Origin: Candidatus Glassbacteria bacterium RIFCSPLOWO2_12_FULL_58_11
Lineage (GTDB): Bacteria > Gemmatimonadota > Glassbacteria > GWA2-58-10
Direction: 5' to 3'
Assembly: GCA_001780825.1 (NCBI GenBank)
Contig: MFIX01000195.1
Location: 1 to 22,035 of the forward strand
Length of the DNA: 22,035 nucleotides
A model generated the notes under the pieces. The model worked only from the letters and a program-made list of their open reading frames with translations. It was not told the origin of the DNA and made no database searches. Both the position numbers and the translations under genes were made by a program. Shown here piece after piece: positions 1 to 7,544 of this stretch (within the stretch, counting starts at the first letter, position 1; each line of letters starts with the position of its first letter).

Positions 1-210
1 AGAACACAAATGGGCTTCCGCGTCCCGGCAATTGCCCTAGAACAATATAACTTGGATGCAAACCCGGTGAGCGCCTGCTTTCCACTGCGAGATTCAATTA
101 ACTGTGACGGCTTTTACTATGCCGCGCATGCAAAATGCTGCCGGGACAACTCTTCCGGATAGCCCGGCCTTGCCTGGTCGAATCCAATGCGTAAGGACTT
201 TTGGCAACCA
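1..210. other. Intergenic edge region, no gene seen
   Basis: This stretch lies downstream of the minus-strand radical-SAM gene and runs to the window edge. I see no open frame with a plausible start and family resemblance, no tRNA-like T-arm, and no T-run hairpin that would be a clear terminator for the neighbouring gene. Confidence 0.5.
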
Positions 211-1542
211 CTATATTACCGGTCCGGCCGGACCGGCAGATTCCAGTTCGGCGACTTTTTTCAGACTTCCGGCAAGGTCCTCGGCGGCGATTACCACTCC
301 CGGCGCCAGGGCTTCGCGAAGCCCGGCCAGAGGAAAATCATCGAGAAACAACCCGTCGGCATTTACCGCGCTTGACGGGACAAGGTAGTAGTCCGCTTTC
401 GGCGCTCTTTTCAGTTCCTCCAGGATATCCCTGCCGGGCAGCAGTCCCGCGACAGTTATGGATTCTCCGAGCAGCGAATTGCGGACGACGCTGAGCTCGA
501 CTTTTCCAGGAACCCGCCCCTTGAGCCGCGGCAGCAGCCGACTGGCCAGGACCCCCGCGTACAACCTTCCGGTGGCGATCCGGCAGGTCAGTCCGGGCTT
601 CGAGGGCAGTGGTCCGCCCCTTTTCAACAGCCGGTCCAACGAATCTATGGAGCGCCGGGTCAGCCCCACTCCGTTTTCGATTTGCGGGTAACCCTCGTAC
701 GAGCGGCCGGAGGGGATTTTCTCCCCGGCCAGCAGGTAAAACTCATCCGCGGCGAATACAAACCGGCTGCCGCGCTTGGCGCGACAGATTCTCTGCCAGC
801 GGCGGAGGGCTCCGAGCACCTCCACGGCTTTCGCTGCGCCGACCGGCACTAGCGGGGTCAACCTCCCGCGGTGCGCGCTCAATCCCACGGGAACAACCGC
901 CAGGGAGAGGGCGGCCGGACCGAGCCTTTCGAATTCCCGGATTGTTTCTTCAAGCACCGGCCCGTCATTGATTCCCGGGCAGAGAACTACCTGGCCGTGT
1001 ACGCCCACTCCGCCGCGGGTCAGCCGCTCCAGCAGCGGCAAGATTTCCGCCCGGGCGCACCCTCCCAGCAACCGCCGGCGGATCTCCGGAGCGGTGGCAT
1101 GGACCGAGATATAAAGCGGACCCAGCCCCATCCGGATGATCCGCGAGACGTCCCCGCGGGACAGGTTCGAGCCGGTTATGAAATTGCCGCGCAGGAAACC
1201 GTGACGGTAGTCCTCATCCTTGATATACAGGGAGCGCCGCAGGCTCCTGGGCAACTGGTCGATAAAACAGAACACGCAGCGGTTGCGGCACCTTTGAATC
1301 GGCGGTTCCTCGACCTGCAGGCCGAGAGAGCGCTCCGGCTCTCTCTCCAGGCTGATCAGCCGCCGCTTCCCGGATGCGGCCGCGCTGAGCAGGCTTATCC
1401 GCAAAAAAGGATCAGCGGCGTGATAATGGAAATCGATATAGTCCCGGACCGCTCTGCCGTTTATTCTGATTATCTGATCCCCGGCCCGGATGCCAGTGGC
1501 CTGCGCCGGAGAACCGCTTTCTACCCGGATTACTCTTAGCAT
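211..1542 (-). CDS. PDZ / radical SAM / DUF512 family Fe-S protein
   Basis: The 443-residue product has an N-terminal PDZ-like segment (about residues 1-60, with GSPAQATGIRAGDQIIRING). A cysteine cluster follows, C85, C89 and C92 in RCRNRCVFCFIDQLP, which matches the radical-SAM CxxxCxxC pattern for a 4Fe-4S cluster that binds S-adenosylmethionine. The C-terminal half fits the DUF512 domain. This three-part layout is that of the widespread 'DUF512 / NifB-MoaA-like Fe-S oxidoreductase' family, whose reaction is unknown. In many genomes it sits beside the GTPase gene der; here it does not. The ATG at 1542 has no Shine-Dalgarno site, but a strong promoter ends 10 nt before it, so the transcript is probably almost leaderless. 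Fold assignment is confident; function is not known. Confidence 0.9.
   Translation of the reverse strand: MLRVIRVESGSPAQATGIRAGDQIIRINGRAVRDYIDFHYHAADPFLRISLLSAAASGKRRLISLEREPERSLGLQVEEPPIQRCRNRCVFCFIDQLPRSLRRSLYIKDEDYRHGFLRGNFITGSNLSRGDVSRIIRMGLGPLYISVHATAPEIRRRLLGGCARAEILPLLERLTRGGVGVHGQVVLCPGINDGPVLEETIREFERLGPAALSLAVVPVGLSAHRGRLTPLVPVGAAKAVEVLGALRRWQRICRAKRGSRFVFAADEFYLLAGEKIPSGRSYEGYPQIENGVGLTRRSIDSLDRLLKRGGPLPSKPGLTCRIATGRLYAGVLASRLLPRLKGRVPGKVELSVVRNSLLGESITVAGLLPGRDILEELKRAPKADYYLVPSSAVNADGLFLDDFPLAGLREALAPGVVIAAEDLAGSLKKVAELESAGPAGPVI
219..236. repeat. 18-bp perfect palindrome at gene 3' end
   Basis: CCGGTCCGG is followed directly by its reverse complement, with no loop. It lies in the last codons of the radical-SAM gene, encoding the Gly-Pro/Ala-rich tail. 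There is no adjoining T-run, so it is not a canonical intrinsic terminator. GC-rich coding sequence of this composition can produce such palindromes by chance. Confidence 0.6.
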
Positions 1543-1552
1543 TCTTTGATTT

Positions 1553-1581
1553 ACTATACCTCAGAGATAAATTGCCGTCAA
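1553..1581 (-). promoter_or_regulatory. Sigma70-like promoter of the DUF512 gene, near-leaderless
   Basis: Read on the minus strand, the -35 box is TTGACG (1581-1576, 5 of 6 consensus) and the -10 box TATAGT (1558-1553, 5 of 6), with an ideal 17-nt spacer. Only 10 nt separate the -10 box from the ATG at 1542. Transcription should therefore start about 4 nt before the start codon, which explains the missing Shine-Dalgarno site. Confidence 0.75.
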
Positions 1582-1686
1582 GAAAAACATCCCGGACCGC
1601 GCTGTACGGGAGGCCGGGGAATGTCTGCAACATGAATTATCCGGTCAATGGTGAGGGACAGCCGGCCGGGGAGCCGGGCCCGGCGT

Positions 1687-2817
1687 TCACTGCTCCGGCG
1701 GGAGGTCGAGGAGCCAGAGATCGTAGTTGCCGCTATGCGTGGAGGCGTAGATAATTTTTTCTCCATCCCGGGAGAAACGGGGGGACAGGGCGACAGAGGA
1801 TTCGCGGGTCAAAGGTCTTTCCAATCCGCTTTTAAGGCTCTGCAACCAGATTTCACCGTTGCGCACCAAAACCAGCCGGCTTCCATCCGGACTGATATCC
1901 GCATCCTCGGCGTCCGGGTTGCTGATCCGGGCAATACTTTTCTGCTCGAGGTCGATGACACAGATTGCCGGAACGGTATCGCGGTAAGTAGTAAAAAGAA
2001 GGCTCCGGCCATCGGAGGACCAGCGCGGGAACAGCGGAAAGTCCGCGGGGCCGACCACCAGCTCAGCACCGGCGTCCGGCTGGTCGGCGCTCAGCACCAT
2101 GAGACTCGTCTGCCTGCCGCTCTTGGAGATGAAGGCGAGCCGCTGGTCCACCGGGCTGAAGGCAGGCATCCACTGTGAGCCATCCTCGGAGGTAATCTGG
2201 ACCGCAGTCCGGACCGCGTCGCTGACATGTACCAGCCAGAGGTGACGGCTGCCGGCGCGCTCGCTCCAGAAAGCTATCCTCTGTCCATCCGGCGACCAGG
2301 TCGGCGACATTCCCCCCTTGTAGGTGATCCGGACCGCAGCCTGATTGGCTACCGTGGCGATCCAAACCTCGGGGTCGCCGCTGCGGTAAGAGGTATAGGC
2401 TACCCGGTTGCCGGAGGGAGAAAATTCACCCTCCCAGTCGGTGCGCTCCGAGAGCGTGAACTGATCGGGCCGGATAACTACCGCCACCGAGGTCTCCGCC
2501 GTGGCGACCGGCGTTTCGCCGCTGAAGGCCCGGAGGGTGATTCGATGAGTTCGGTAGCTCAATCCCCGGTGGCTCGCGCGCAGCCCCCGGCCGATCTCCC
2601 CATCCGCATCCGAGGTCCAGACATAGCGCAGAGCGCTCTGTCCGCTATCCGGCGCGGAGGAGCTCAGCCAGCGGGCCACGAACGCCGTGTTCTCATCCGC
2701 GTAAACCGCCGCATCCCGGGCCGGCTCGACAATCTCCAGCTGACCTAAGGCGTTCCGCAAGAGCGCCGCCGGGGACAGCATCAGAAACAGAGCGATATGA
2801 AAGATACGGGCTTTCAT
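1687..2817 (-). CDS. Exported TolB-like PD40 beta-propeller protein
   Basis: The 376-residue product begins with a basic then hydrophobic signal peptide (about residues 1-25). An Ig-like segment follows to roughly residue 125, then six PD40/TolB-type repeats of the form F/W-S-P-D-G-x-R-I-A-F (for example WSPDGQRIAFWSE and FSRDGEKIIYAST). These should make a six-bladed propeller facing the periplasm or cell surface. It resembles the propeller half of TolB but has an Ig-like domain where TolB has its own N-terminal domain, and no tol-pal genes are nearby, so I do not call it tolB. It starts 32 nt after the ParA gene and is probably cotranscribed. The start ATG lacks a good ribosome site. Likely a protein- or glycan-binding scaffold; the partner is unknown. 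Confidence 0.85.
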   Translation of the reverse strand: MKARIFHIALFLMLSPAALLRNALGQLEIVEPARDAAVYADENTAFVARWLSSSAPDSGQSALRYVWTSDADGEIGRGLRASHRGLSYRTHRITLRAFSGETPVATAETSVAVVIRPDQFTLSERTDWEGEFSPSGNRVAYTSYRSGDPEVWIATVANQAAVRITYKGGMSPTWSPDGQRIAFWSERAGSRHLWLVHVSDAVRTAVQITSEDGSQWMPAFSPVDQRLAFISKSGRQTSLMVLSADQPDAGAELVVGPADFPLFPRWSSDGRSLLFTTYRDTVPAICVIDLEQKSIARISNPDAEDADISPDGSRLVLVRNGEIWLQSLKSGLERPLTRESSVALSPRFSRDGEKIIYASTHSGNYDLWLLDLPPEQ

Positions 2818-2849
2818 CGAGAGGTGGAACCGGGCCTTTCCGGGTGAGT

Positions 2850-3590
2850 TCAGCTGTTCATCCTGAGCACTTCATTGGTGAGACTGAAATAATCCTCAGC
2901 CCCGGTGCTGTTTATCGCGTACTCGAATACGGTCTGCCCATAGCTCGGAGCTTCCCGCAGGCGGGTGTTCACCCGGATGACAGTTTCAAAAACCTTGTTC
3001 GGAAAGTGCCTGAGCAGGACTTTGTAAATTTCCTGAGACAGGTTCGTGCGCACATCGTACTGGGTGGAGAGGATACCCATCAGCTCGAGGTTGGCCCGGG
3101 TATAGCGCTTGATCTCCCGCATCAGCTCGATGGTGTGACGGGCGCCGTTGAGCGCCAGGTAATCCATGCTGACCGGGATTATGACCTTGTCCACCAAAGC
3201 CAGGGCGTTGATATTAATCAGGTTGCGGCTGGGCGCGCAGTCGCAGATCAGGTAATCCACGTTGCGCAGATCGCTCAGGGCATTGCGCATGATAAACTCG
3301 CGCCCGTCACGGCCGGCGATTGCCAGCTCGGTGGAGTTCAGCTCGCGCCCGCCCGAGGTGATCAGGAAAAGGTTGTCCCGCACCTGGTTCACCGTGGTCT
3401 TGCCGGTGCGCAAGAGATCGGAGAGGGTTTTTTCCGCATCCACTGAGAAAACCAGGCCCAGGTCGCCGTGCGGGTCGCAATCGATCAGCATCACCCGCTT
3501 GCCGCTCAGCGCCAGCCCGTGGCCGAGGTTCACCGCGGTGGTGGTTTTACCGGTACCGCCTTTGGAAGTAATAATGGCTATTTTAACCAT
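2850..3590 (-). CDS. ParA/MinD-type Walker ATPase, orphan
   Basis: The 246-residue protein carries the deviant Walker A motif KGGTGKTT (residues 10-17) with the signature lysine K10, then LIDCDPHGDLG (A' region) and YLICDCAP (Walker B region). Such ATPases dimerise around ATP and make gradients on nucleoid DNA or membranes that position plasmids, chromosome origins, chemoreceptor clusters or other cargo. There is no ParB gene or visible parS array next to it. Its neighbours are a TPR protein 72 nt upstream and an exported propeller 32 nt downstream, which points to placement of a protein complex, not DNA partition. That is inference. The family call is firm; the cargo is unknown. The start has no clear Shine-Dalgarno site. 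Confidence 0.93.
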   Translation of the reverse strand: MVKIAIITSKGGTGKTTTAVNLGHGLALSGKRVMLIDCDPHGDLGLVFSVDAEKTLSDLLRTGKTTVNQVRDNLFLITSGGRELNSTELAIAGRDGREFIMRNALSDLRNVDYLICDCAPSRNLININALALVDKVIIPVSMDYLALNGARHTIELMREIKRYTRANLELMGILSTQYDVRTNLSQEIYKVLLRHFPNKVFETVIRVNTRLREAPSYGQTVFEYAINSTGAEDYFSLTNEVLRMNS

Positions 3591-3662
3591 GAAATTTCAG
3601 GATATTGACAGGTAGGAAAGACCTGAAGGAGCCGGACAAATTCAACACCTCTCGGGCGCCGG

Positions 3663-4628
3663 TTAACGTTTGTTTTCCTTGATCAGTTTGATCGCCTCGT
3701 TAATCTTCAGACTGGCCTTGGTTAAATCCATCGTGCCGATCTTTTCCGGCTGCTCAGTCTCTTCGATCACACGGTGCGGCTTACGGTTCAATTGGGTCTT
3801 TTTAAATTTCTGGAAACGCTTCCGGTTCAAGGCCTTTTCCTTGCCTCTCGGCTCCGGCTGGCCGACAACAGTCAGCGAGCGCGAGAAGAACAGCTCGCTG
3901 TCTCCGGAAGAGGATATCGAGCTCGTGATCTTTCCCAGGGTCCGGGGACTGGAGAGTTCCTTGGCCCGGCGGTACATCAGGCTCGCCTTGTCGGGCATCG
4001 ATTTTTTATCGTAGAGAATACCCAGATTATAGAAAACTTTCGGGTTCTCCTGCTGTAACTCAAGTATCGCCTCGAAACAGGAGATCGCCAGGTCTATCTG
4101 GTCCAGCTTATTGTAGGCCTCGCCCAACATGAACAGGATATCCGGGTTCTGCTTATCCAGCTCATCCCCTCGCCGCAGAACATTCACCGCCTCGCCGTAC
4201 AGGCCCTTGCGATAGAGGCTCTGTCCGAGACCCAGAAAAGCCCGGGCATTTTTCGGATTGACCGCTGCCGCTTTGCGCTGATGACGCTCCGCCTCATCGT
4301 AATGGCCCAGCGAAAGGCAAGCCGTACCGATTGTCAGCAGTACTTCCTCGTTGTCCGGCTCCACCGCTAGCACCTGGCGGAATCGTTCGGCGGCTTTGGC
4401 GTGTTTGCCAAGCTGGAACAGGCACATTCCGAGATATTTCAGACTTTCCAGATGGTTGCGGTCGAGCTGCAGCGCCCGCTCGAAGTGCGACTCGGCTTCG
4501 ACGTAACGGCCGCCGGCAAACAGCTCCCGGCCTGCGGCGTACAATCCTTCCACGGGACCCGCCGTCGATTTCTGTTGAGCGCCGCCGTTCTGGGGCAGAT
4601 CTAAAGAGCTCTGTTCCTGACTTGCCAT
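3663..4628 (-). CDS. TPR-repeat protein with basic C-terminal tail
   Basis: The 321-residue protein has about six tandem tetratricopeptide repeats between residues 28 and 231 (for example LFAGGRYVEAESHFERALQLD and CLFQLGKHAKAAERFRQVLAVEP), ending with an FYNLGILYDKK repeat. The remaining tail is rich in Lys and Arg and lacks repeats. No signal peptide is seen, so it is likely cytoplasmic. TPR arrays bind partner proteins, and the basic tail might contact nucleic acid or membrane. It is the first gene of the set with the ParA ATPase and the TolB-like propeller. Upstream of the ATG is an A/T-rich tract without any Shine-Dalgarno site, so initiation may depend on an unstructured A-rich leader. 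The partner is not identifiable. Confidence 0.88.
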   Translation of the reverse strand: MASQEQSSLDLPQNGGAQQKSTAGPVEGLYAAGRELFAGGRYVEAESHFERALQLDRNHLESLKYLGMCLFQLGKHAKAAERFRQVLAVEPDNEEVLLTIGTACLSLGHYDEAERHQRKAAAVNPKNARAFLGLGQSLYRKGLYGEAVNVLRRGDELDKQNPDILFMLGEAYNKLDQIDLAISCFEAILELQQENPKVFYNLGILYDKKSMPDKASLMYRRAKELSSPRTLGKITSSISSSGDSELFFSRSLTVVGQPEPRGKEKALNRKRFQKFKKTQLNRKPHRVIEETEQPEKIGTMDLTKASLKINEAIKLIKENKR

Positions 4629-4863
4629 TTTTTAAAAATATCTTTATTTTAAATGGTTGTCCGGATTTTTGAATATTTGCTATCAGGCCTTATCTTATTC
4701 AATTTATAGTATTTTTATTGAATTTCAACTGTTTTTATTTTACTTTGAACCCCGGGTTTATTCCGCCCGAGGATCAGCCCGGCAAAACCATGCACCGTTG
4801 GTTTTAATTTGCCAGCGGTTTTTATTATGTTGTAAGCCCTGTGCTTCAAGAGAGGAGCTGGAG
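4629..4863. promoter_or_regulatory. AT-rich divergent promoter region (TPR operon / rpmE)
   Basis: This 235-nt gap separates the leftward TPR operon from the rightward rpmE gene and is strikingly AT-rich between about 4629 and 4750. Rightward candidates are TTGAAT (4718-4723), 17 nt, TACTTT (4741-4746), and TTGGTT (4798-4803), 19 nt, TATTAT (4823-4828); the second leaves a short leader before the rpmE ribosome site. A leftward candidate is TTGAAA (4728-4723), 16 nt, TAAATT (4706-4701). None is near-consensus at both boxes, so the region is supported better than any single promoter. Confidence 0.45.
4851..4857 (+). promoter_or_regulatory. Ribosome binding site fixing the rpmE TTG start
   Basis: AGAGGAG sits 6 nt before the TTG at 4864, and no ATG or GTG lies at a proper distance. 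Together with the conserved KKDIHPKY start of L31 this decides the translation start. Confidence 0.8.
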
Positions 4864-5190
4864 TTGAAAAAGGATATTCATCCAAAATACATCAAATGTA
4901 CAGTAACCTGCGCCTGCGGCAACAGTTTCGAGACTCGTTCGACAGTGCCCTCACTGCGGCTGGATATCTGTTCGGCCTGCCATCCTTTCTACACCGGCAA
5001 ACAGAAGCTTGTCGACACCGCCGGCCGGGTCGAGCAGTTCAAGCGCAAGTTCGAGAAAAGCCAGATCATGCAGAAGAGTGCGGCGGAGAGAGCGGCCAAG
5101 AGCGAAGTCGCCAAGGTAGCCGCTAAGGCCAAGGCGGGTGCAAAGGGCAAGAAAGCAGCCGCGGAGAGCGAAAGCGCAACCCAGGCTTGA
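4864..5190 (+). CDS. rpmE: 50S ribosomal protein L31 with Ala/Lys-rich extension
   Basis: From the TTG at 4864 the product begins (M)KKDIHPKYIKCTVTCACGN, the classical L31 N-terminus. Zinc ligands are C16, C18, C36 and C39 (CxC...CxxC), so this is the zinc-binding C+ form; HPFYTGKQKLVDTAGRVEQF completes the family core. L31 bridges the two ribosomal subunits. The family is usually about 65-75 residues, whereas this one has 108: after residue 65 comes a charged, alanine-lysine-rich tail (KVAAKAKAGAKGKKAAAE). The TTG start is chosen because the conserved N-terminus begins exactly there and AGAGGAG lies at 4851-4857, 6 nt upstream. The frame stays open further upstream but does not match L31. 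A terminator follows at 5224. Confidence 0.95.
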   Translation: MKKDIHPKYIKCTVTCACGNSFETRSTVPSLRLDICSACHPFYTGKQKLVDTAGRVEQFKRKFEKSQIMQKSAAERAAKSEVAKVAAKAKAGAKGKKAAAESESATQA

Positions 5191-5223
5191 AAGCGGCACC
5201 GGGCTAAACTTTCGTGGCATCTG

Positions 5224-5261
5224 ACACGGCGGGATAAATATATCCACCTCGCCGTGTTTTT
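5224..5261 (+). terminator. Intrinsic terminator after rpmE
   Basis: ACACGGCG (5224-5231) pairs perfectly with CGCCGTGT (5250-5257), and an inner GGATA/TATCC pair (5232-5236 with 5241-5245) extends the stem. It ends in a run of T at 5257-5261. It lies just before the DUF1385 gene, so read-through would be needed for full cotranscription of rpmE and prfA. Confidence 0.8.
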
Positions 5262-5286
5262 GCGCTTCAGATTAGCGGAGTGCCTC

Positions 5287-6255
5287 ATGCGGGCATTGGG
5301 CAAAGAACTGAAAATGGGCGGACAGGCGGTGATCGAGGGGGTGATGATGCGCTCGGAGGATAGCTGGGCGGTGGCGGTGCGTGCGCCCTCCGGAGAGATC
5401 GTCGTCCGGAAGCAGCCCTGGCGCTCGATTGGTTCCCGGATCAAAATACTCAAATTACCGGTCCTGAGAGGCGCGGTAATCCTGATCGAAACCCTGGTGC
5501 TGGGAGTCAAGGCCCTGAATTTTTCGGCTGAGATCGCCTCAGCCGAGGATCAGCCGCGAACCGGTGAAAAACCGGGGAAGCTCCCGGAACAGGATACGCA
5601 GAAAGAGGGCTTCTGGAAGGCTTTTGCTCTGGGCGGGACGGTCGTCTTTTCGCTTCTGGTGGGCCTCGCCGTATTCTATTACCTGCCGCTCTGGCTGACC
5701 GAAACCCTCGGTATCGCCGACCCCTTCCTCTTCAATGCCGTGGATGGAGCTCTGCGCATCGCGGTATTCCTGACTTACCTGATTATCATAGCGCAGTGGA
5801 AGGATATCCAGCGGGTCTTCGAATACCACGGCGCCGAACACCAGACAATCGCCGCCTATGAGCGCCGTCTGACGCTCGACTGGGAAAATATTCGGAAACT
5901 CAGCCGCTTCCATCCCCGTTGCGGCACGAGCTTCGTGCTGGTGCTGCTGATTATCAGCATTTTCATTTTCATGCTCTTCGGCAAGCCCGCGGACTGGGGC
6001 CAGAGATTCGCCCGCATGCTGGCGATCCCGCTGATCGGAGGGATAAGCTACGAGCTGATCAAGTTGGGCGACCGCTATCCGGAGAATCTCCTGACCCGGA
6101 TCATGGTCGCCCCGGGACTGTGGCTGCAGAGGATCACCACCCGGCGGCCTGACAGCAGCCAGGTTGAGGTTGCCGCGGCGGCGCTCAACGCGGCGCTGGA
6201 TAACGAAGGAAGCTCCCGGGAGGAGGCACTCGCGCTTTCGGCCTCCCACGGTTAG
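5287..6255 (+). CDS. DUF1385 (YqhQ-like) integral membrane protein
   Basis: The 322-residue product has the three hallmark DUF1385 motifs: MGGQAVIEGVMMRS near the N-terminus, FEYHGAEHQTI in the middle and RFHPRCGTSF after it. Several hydrophobic segments follow this pattern (around LPVLRGAVILIETLVLG, then GGTVVFSLLVGLAVFYYLPLW, IAVFLTYLIIIAQW and FVLVLLIISIFIFMLF), so it is a polytopic inner-membrane protein. Function is not established; the family is often found with rpmE and prfA, as here. The ATG at 5287 is preferred, with GCGGAG 6 nt upstream. An in-frame GTG at 5254 lies inside the terminator hairpin and would add non-conserved residues. The C-terminal tail is alanine-rich. Confidence 0.93.
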   Translation: MRALGKELKMGGQAVIEGVMMRSEDSWAVAVRAPSGEIVVRKQPWRSIGSRIKILKLPVLRGAVILIETLVLGVKALNFSAEIASAEDQPRTGEKPGKLPEQDTQKEGFWKAFALGGTVVFSLLVGLAVFYYLPLWLTETLGIADPFLFNAVDGALRIAVFLTYLIIIAQWKDIQRVFEYHGAEHQTIAAYERRLTLDWENIRKLSRFHPRCGTSFVLVLLIISIFIFMLFGKPADWGQRFARMLAIPLIGGISYELIKLGDRYPENLLTRIMVAPGLWLQRITTRRPDSSQVEVAAAALNAALDNEGSSREEALALSASHG

Positions 6256-6324
6256 CCGCGCCGGGCAAACAGACCTTCTCCAGCGCCAGACTATCCTTTT
6301 AATAACATCATCCCCCCTGGAAAA

Positions 6325-7404
6325 ATGGACGAAAAAACAAGTCAAATACTAGCCCGCTATCAGGAACTGGAACGGCTCATGTCGGAGAACGAGGTGATCG
6401 CCAATCCGAACCGTCTGAAAGAGCTGGCCATGGAACATGGGCGCCTGGCTCCGGTAGTGGAAAGCTGGTCGCGGCTGAAAAGACTCCGCAACCAGATCGC
6501 CGAGAACAAACAGATTATCGATAGCGAACCGGACACCGAGCTGGTGGAACTGGCGGCTGAGGAGCTGCGCACTCTGGAAAAGGAGGAGCGGCTGCAATGC
6601 GTCAAATTCGAAAAGCTGCTCACTCCGCCCGATCCGCTGGATTCCAAGAACATTATCATGGAGATCAGGGCCGGGACAGGGGGCGAGGAGGCGGCCCTGT
6701 TCGCCGCGGACCTGTATCGGATGTACAGCCATTATCTGGAATCGCAGAGCTGGAGGCAGGAGCTGATCTCGATGAACTACGCCGAGCAGGGGGGCCTGAA
6801 AGAAGCGATTTTTCTGATACGCGGGGAGGGAGCTTACGGCAGGCTGAAGTTCGAGAGCGGCGTGCACCGGGTCCAGCGGGTTCCGGCCACCGAGGCTTCG
6901 GGCAGAATCCATACCTCGGCGGCCACCGTGGCTGTGCTGCCGGAGGCCGAGGAAATCGACATCGTGCTTAACCCGGAGGACTTGAAAATAGATGTCTTCC
7001 GCTCCAGCGGCCCCGGAGGCCAGAGCGTCAACACCACCGACTCCGCGGTACGGGTCACTCACCTTCCGACCCAGCTCGTGGTCACCTGCCAGGATGAAAA
7101 AAGCCAGTTGAAAAATAAAAACAAGGCGCTCAGCGTCTTGCGCAGCCGCCTGCTGGACCTTAAAGTCCAGGAAGCCGCGCAGAAACGCGCCGCCGACCGC
7201 CGTCTCCAGATCGGCTCGGGCGACCGGAGCGCAAAAATCCGCACCTACAATTTCCCGCAGTCGCGGGTCACCGACCACCGTGTGGGTCTTTCCCTGCATA
7301 AGCTGGAATCGATATTGAACGGCGATCTCGACGAGCTTATCGATGCCCTGGCCGCGGCGGACCGTGAAGATTCACTGAAAAGCAGCCCGGCTGGCAAGGC
7401 CTAG
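6325..7404 (+). CDS. prfA: Peptide chain release factor 1 (RF1)
   Basis: The 359-residue protein is full length for RF1. Key sites are the tripeptide 'anticodon' P187-A188-T189 in HRVQRVPATEASGRIHTSA, which reads UAG and UAA and separates RF1 from RF2 (SPF), and the catalytic GGQ at 231-233 in RSSGPGGQSVNTTDSAVR. GGQ triggers peptidyl-tRNA hydrolysis in the ribosomal peptidyl-transferase centre. It follows DUF1385 by 69 nt, probably in the same transcript. The GGQ methyltransferase gene prmC, often the next gene, is absent; a convergent gene follows instead. No strong Shine-Dalgarno site precedes the ATG. Confidence 0.98.
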   Translation: MDEKTSQILARYQELERLMSENEVIANPNRLKELAMEHGRLAPVVESWSRLKRLRNQIAENKQIIDSEPDTELVELAAEELRTLEKEERLQCVKFEKLLTPPDPLDSKNIIMEIRAGTGGEEAALFAADLYRMYSHYLESQSWRQELISMNYAEQGGLKEAIFLIRGEGAYGRLKFESGVHRVQRVPATEASGRIHTSAATVAVLPEAEEIDIVLNPEDLKIDVFRSSGPGGQSVNTTDSAVRVTHLPTQLVVTCQDEKSQLKNKNKALSVLRSRLLDLKVQEAAQKRAADRRLQIGSGDRSAKIRTYNFPQSRVTDHRVGLSLHKLESILNGDLDELIDALAAADREDSLKSSPAGKA

Positions 7405-7432
7405 ATTGATCGGCTTTCAAATTCCCAAGCAC

Positions 7433-7484
7433 AAAAAACTGCAGGGGCGATCCCGATTTTATCGGGACGTCGCCCCTGCGTTTT
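7433..7484. terminator. Bidirectional terminator from a GGGGCGA palindrome
   Basis: GCAGGGGCGA (7441-7450) pairs with TCGCCCCTGC (7470-7479), and inner arms CCCGAT/ATCGGG (7452-7457 with 7461-7466) extend the stem. TTTT follows on the right (7481-7484), and AAAAAA precedes on the left (T-run on the minus strand). It lies between convergent genes (prfA and the 653-residue protein) and can end both transcripts. The outer arms share the AGGGGCGA core with the palindrome at 12456, suggesting a dispersed repeat family. Confidence 0.8.
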
Positions 7485-7544
7485 ATTCCGGGTGTGCGCG
7501 AAGGTCCGCTGCCTCTGTTTTCGGCATATCCCGAACGATTCCGG

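Noticed and set aside
1..210. tRNA-like T-arm (GGTCGAATCC)
   Set aside because: No matching acceptor or anticodon arms can be drawn around it.
5254..5286. Upstream GTG start for the DUF1385 gene
   Set aside because: It lies inside the terminator hairpin; the ATG at 5287 has a ribosome site and the conserved N-terminus.
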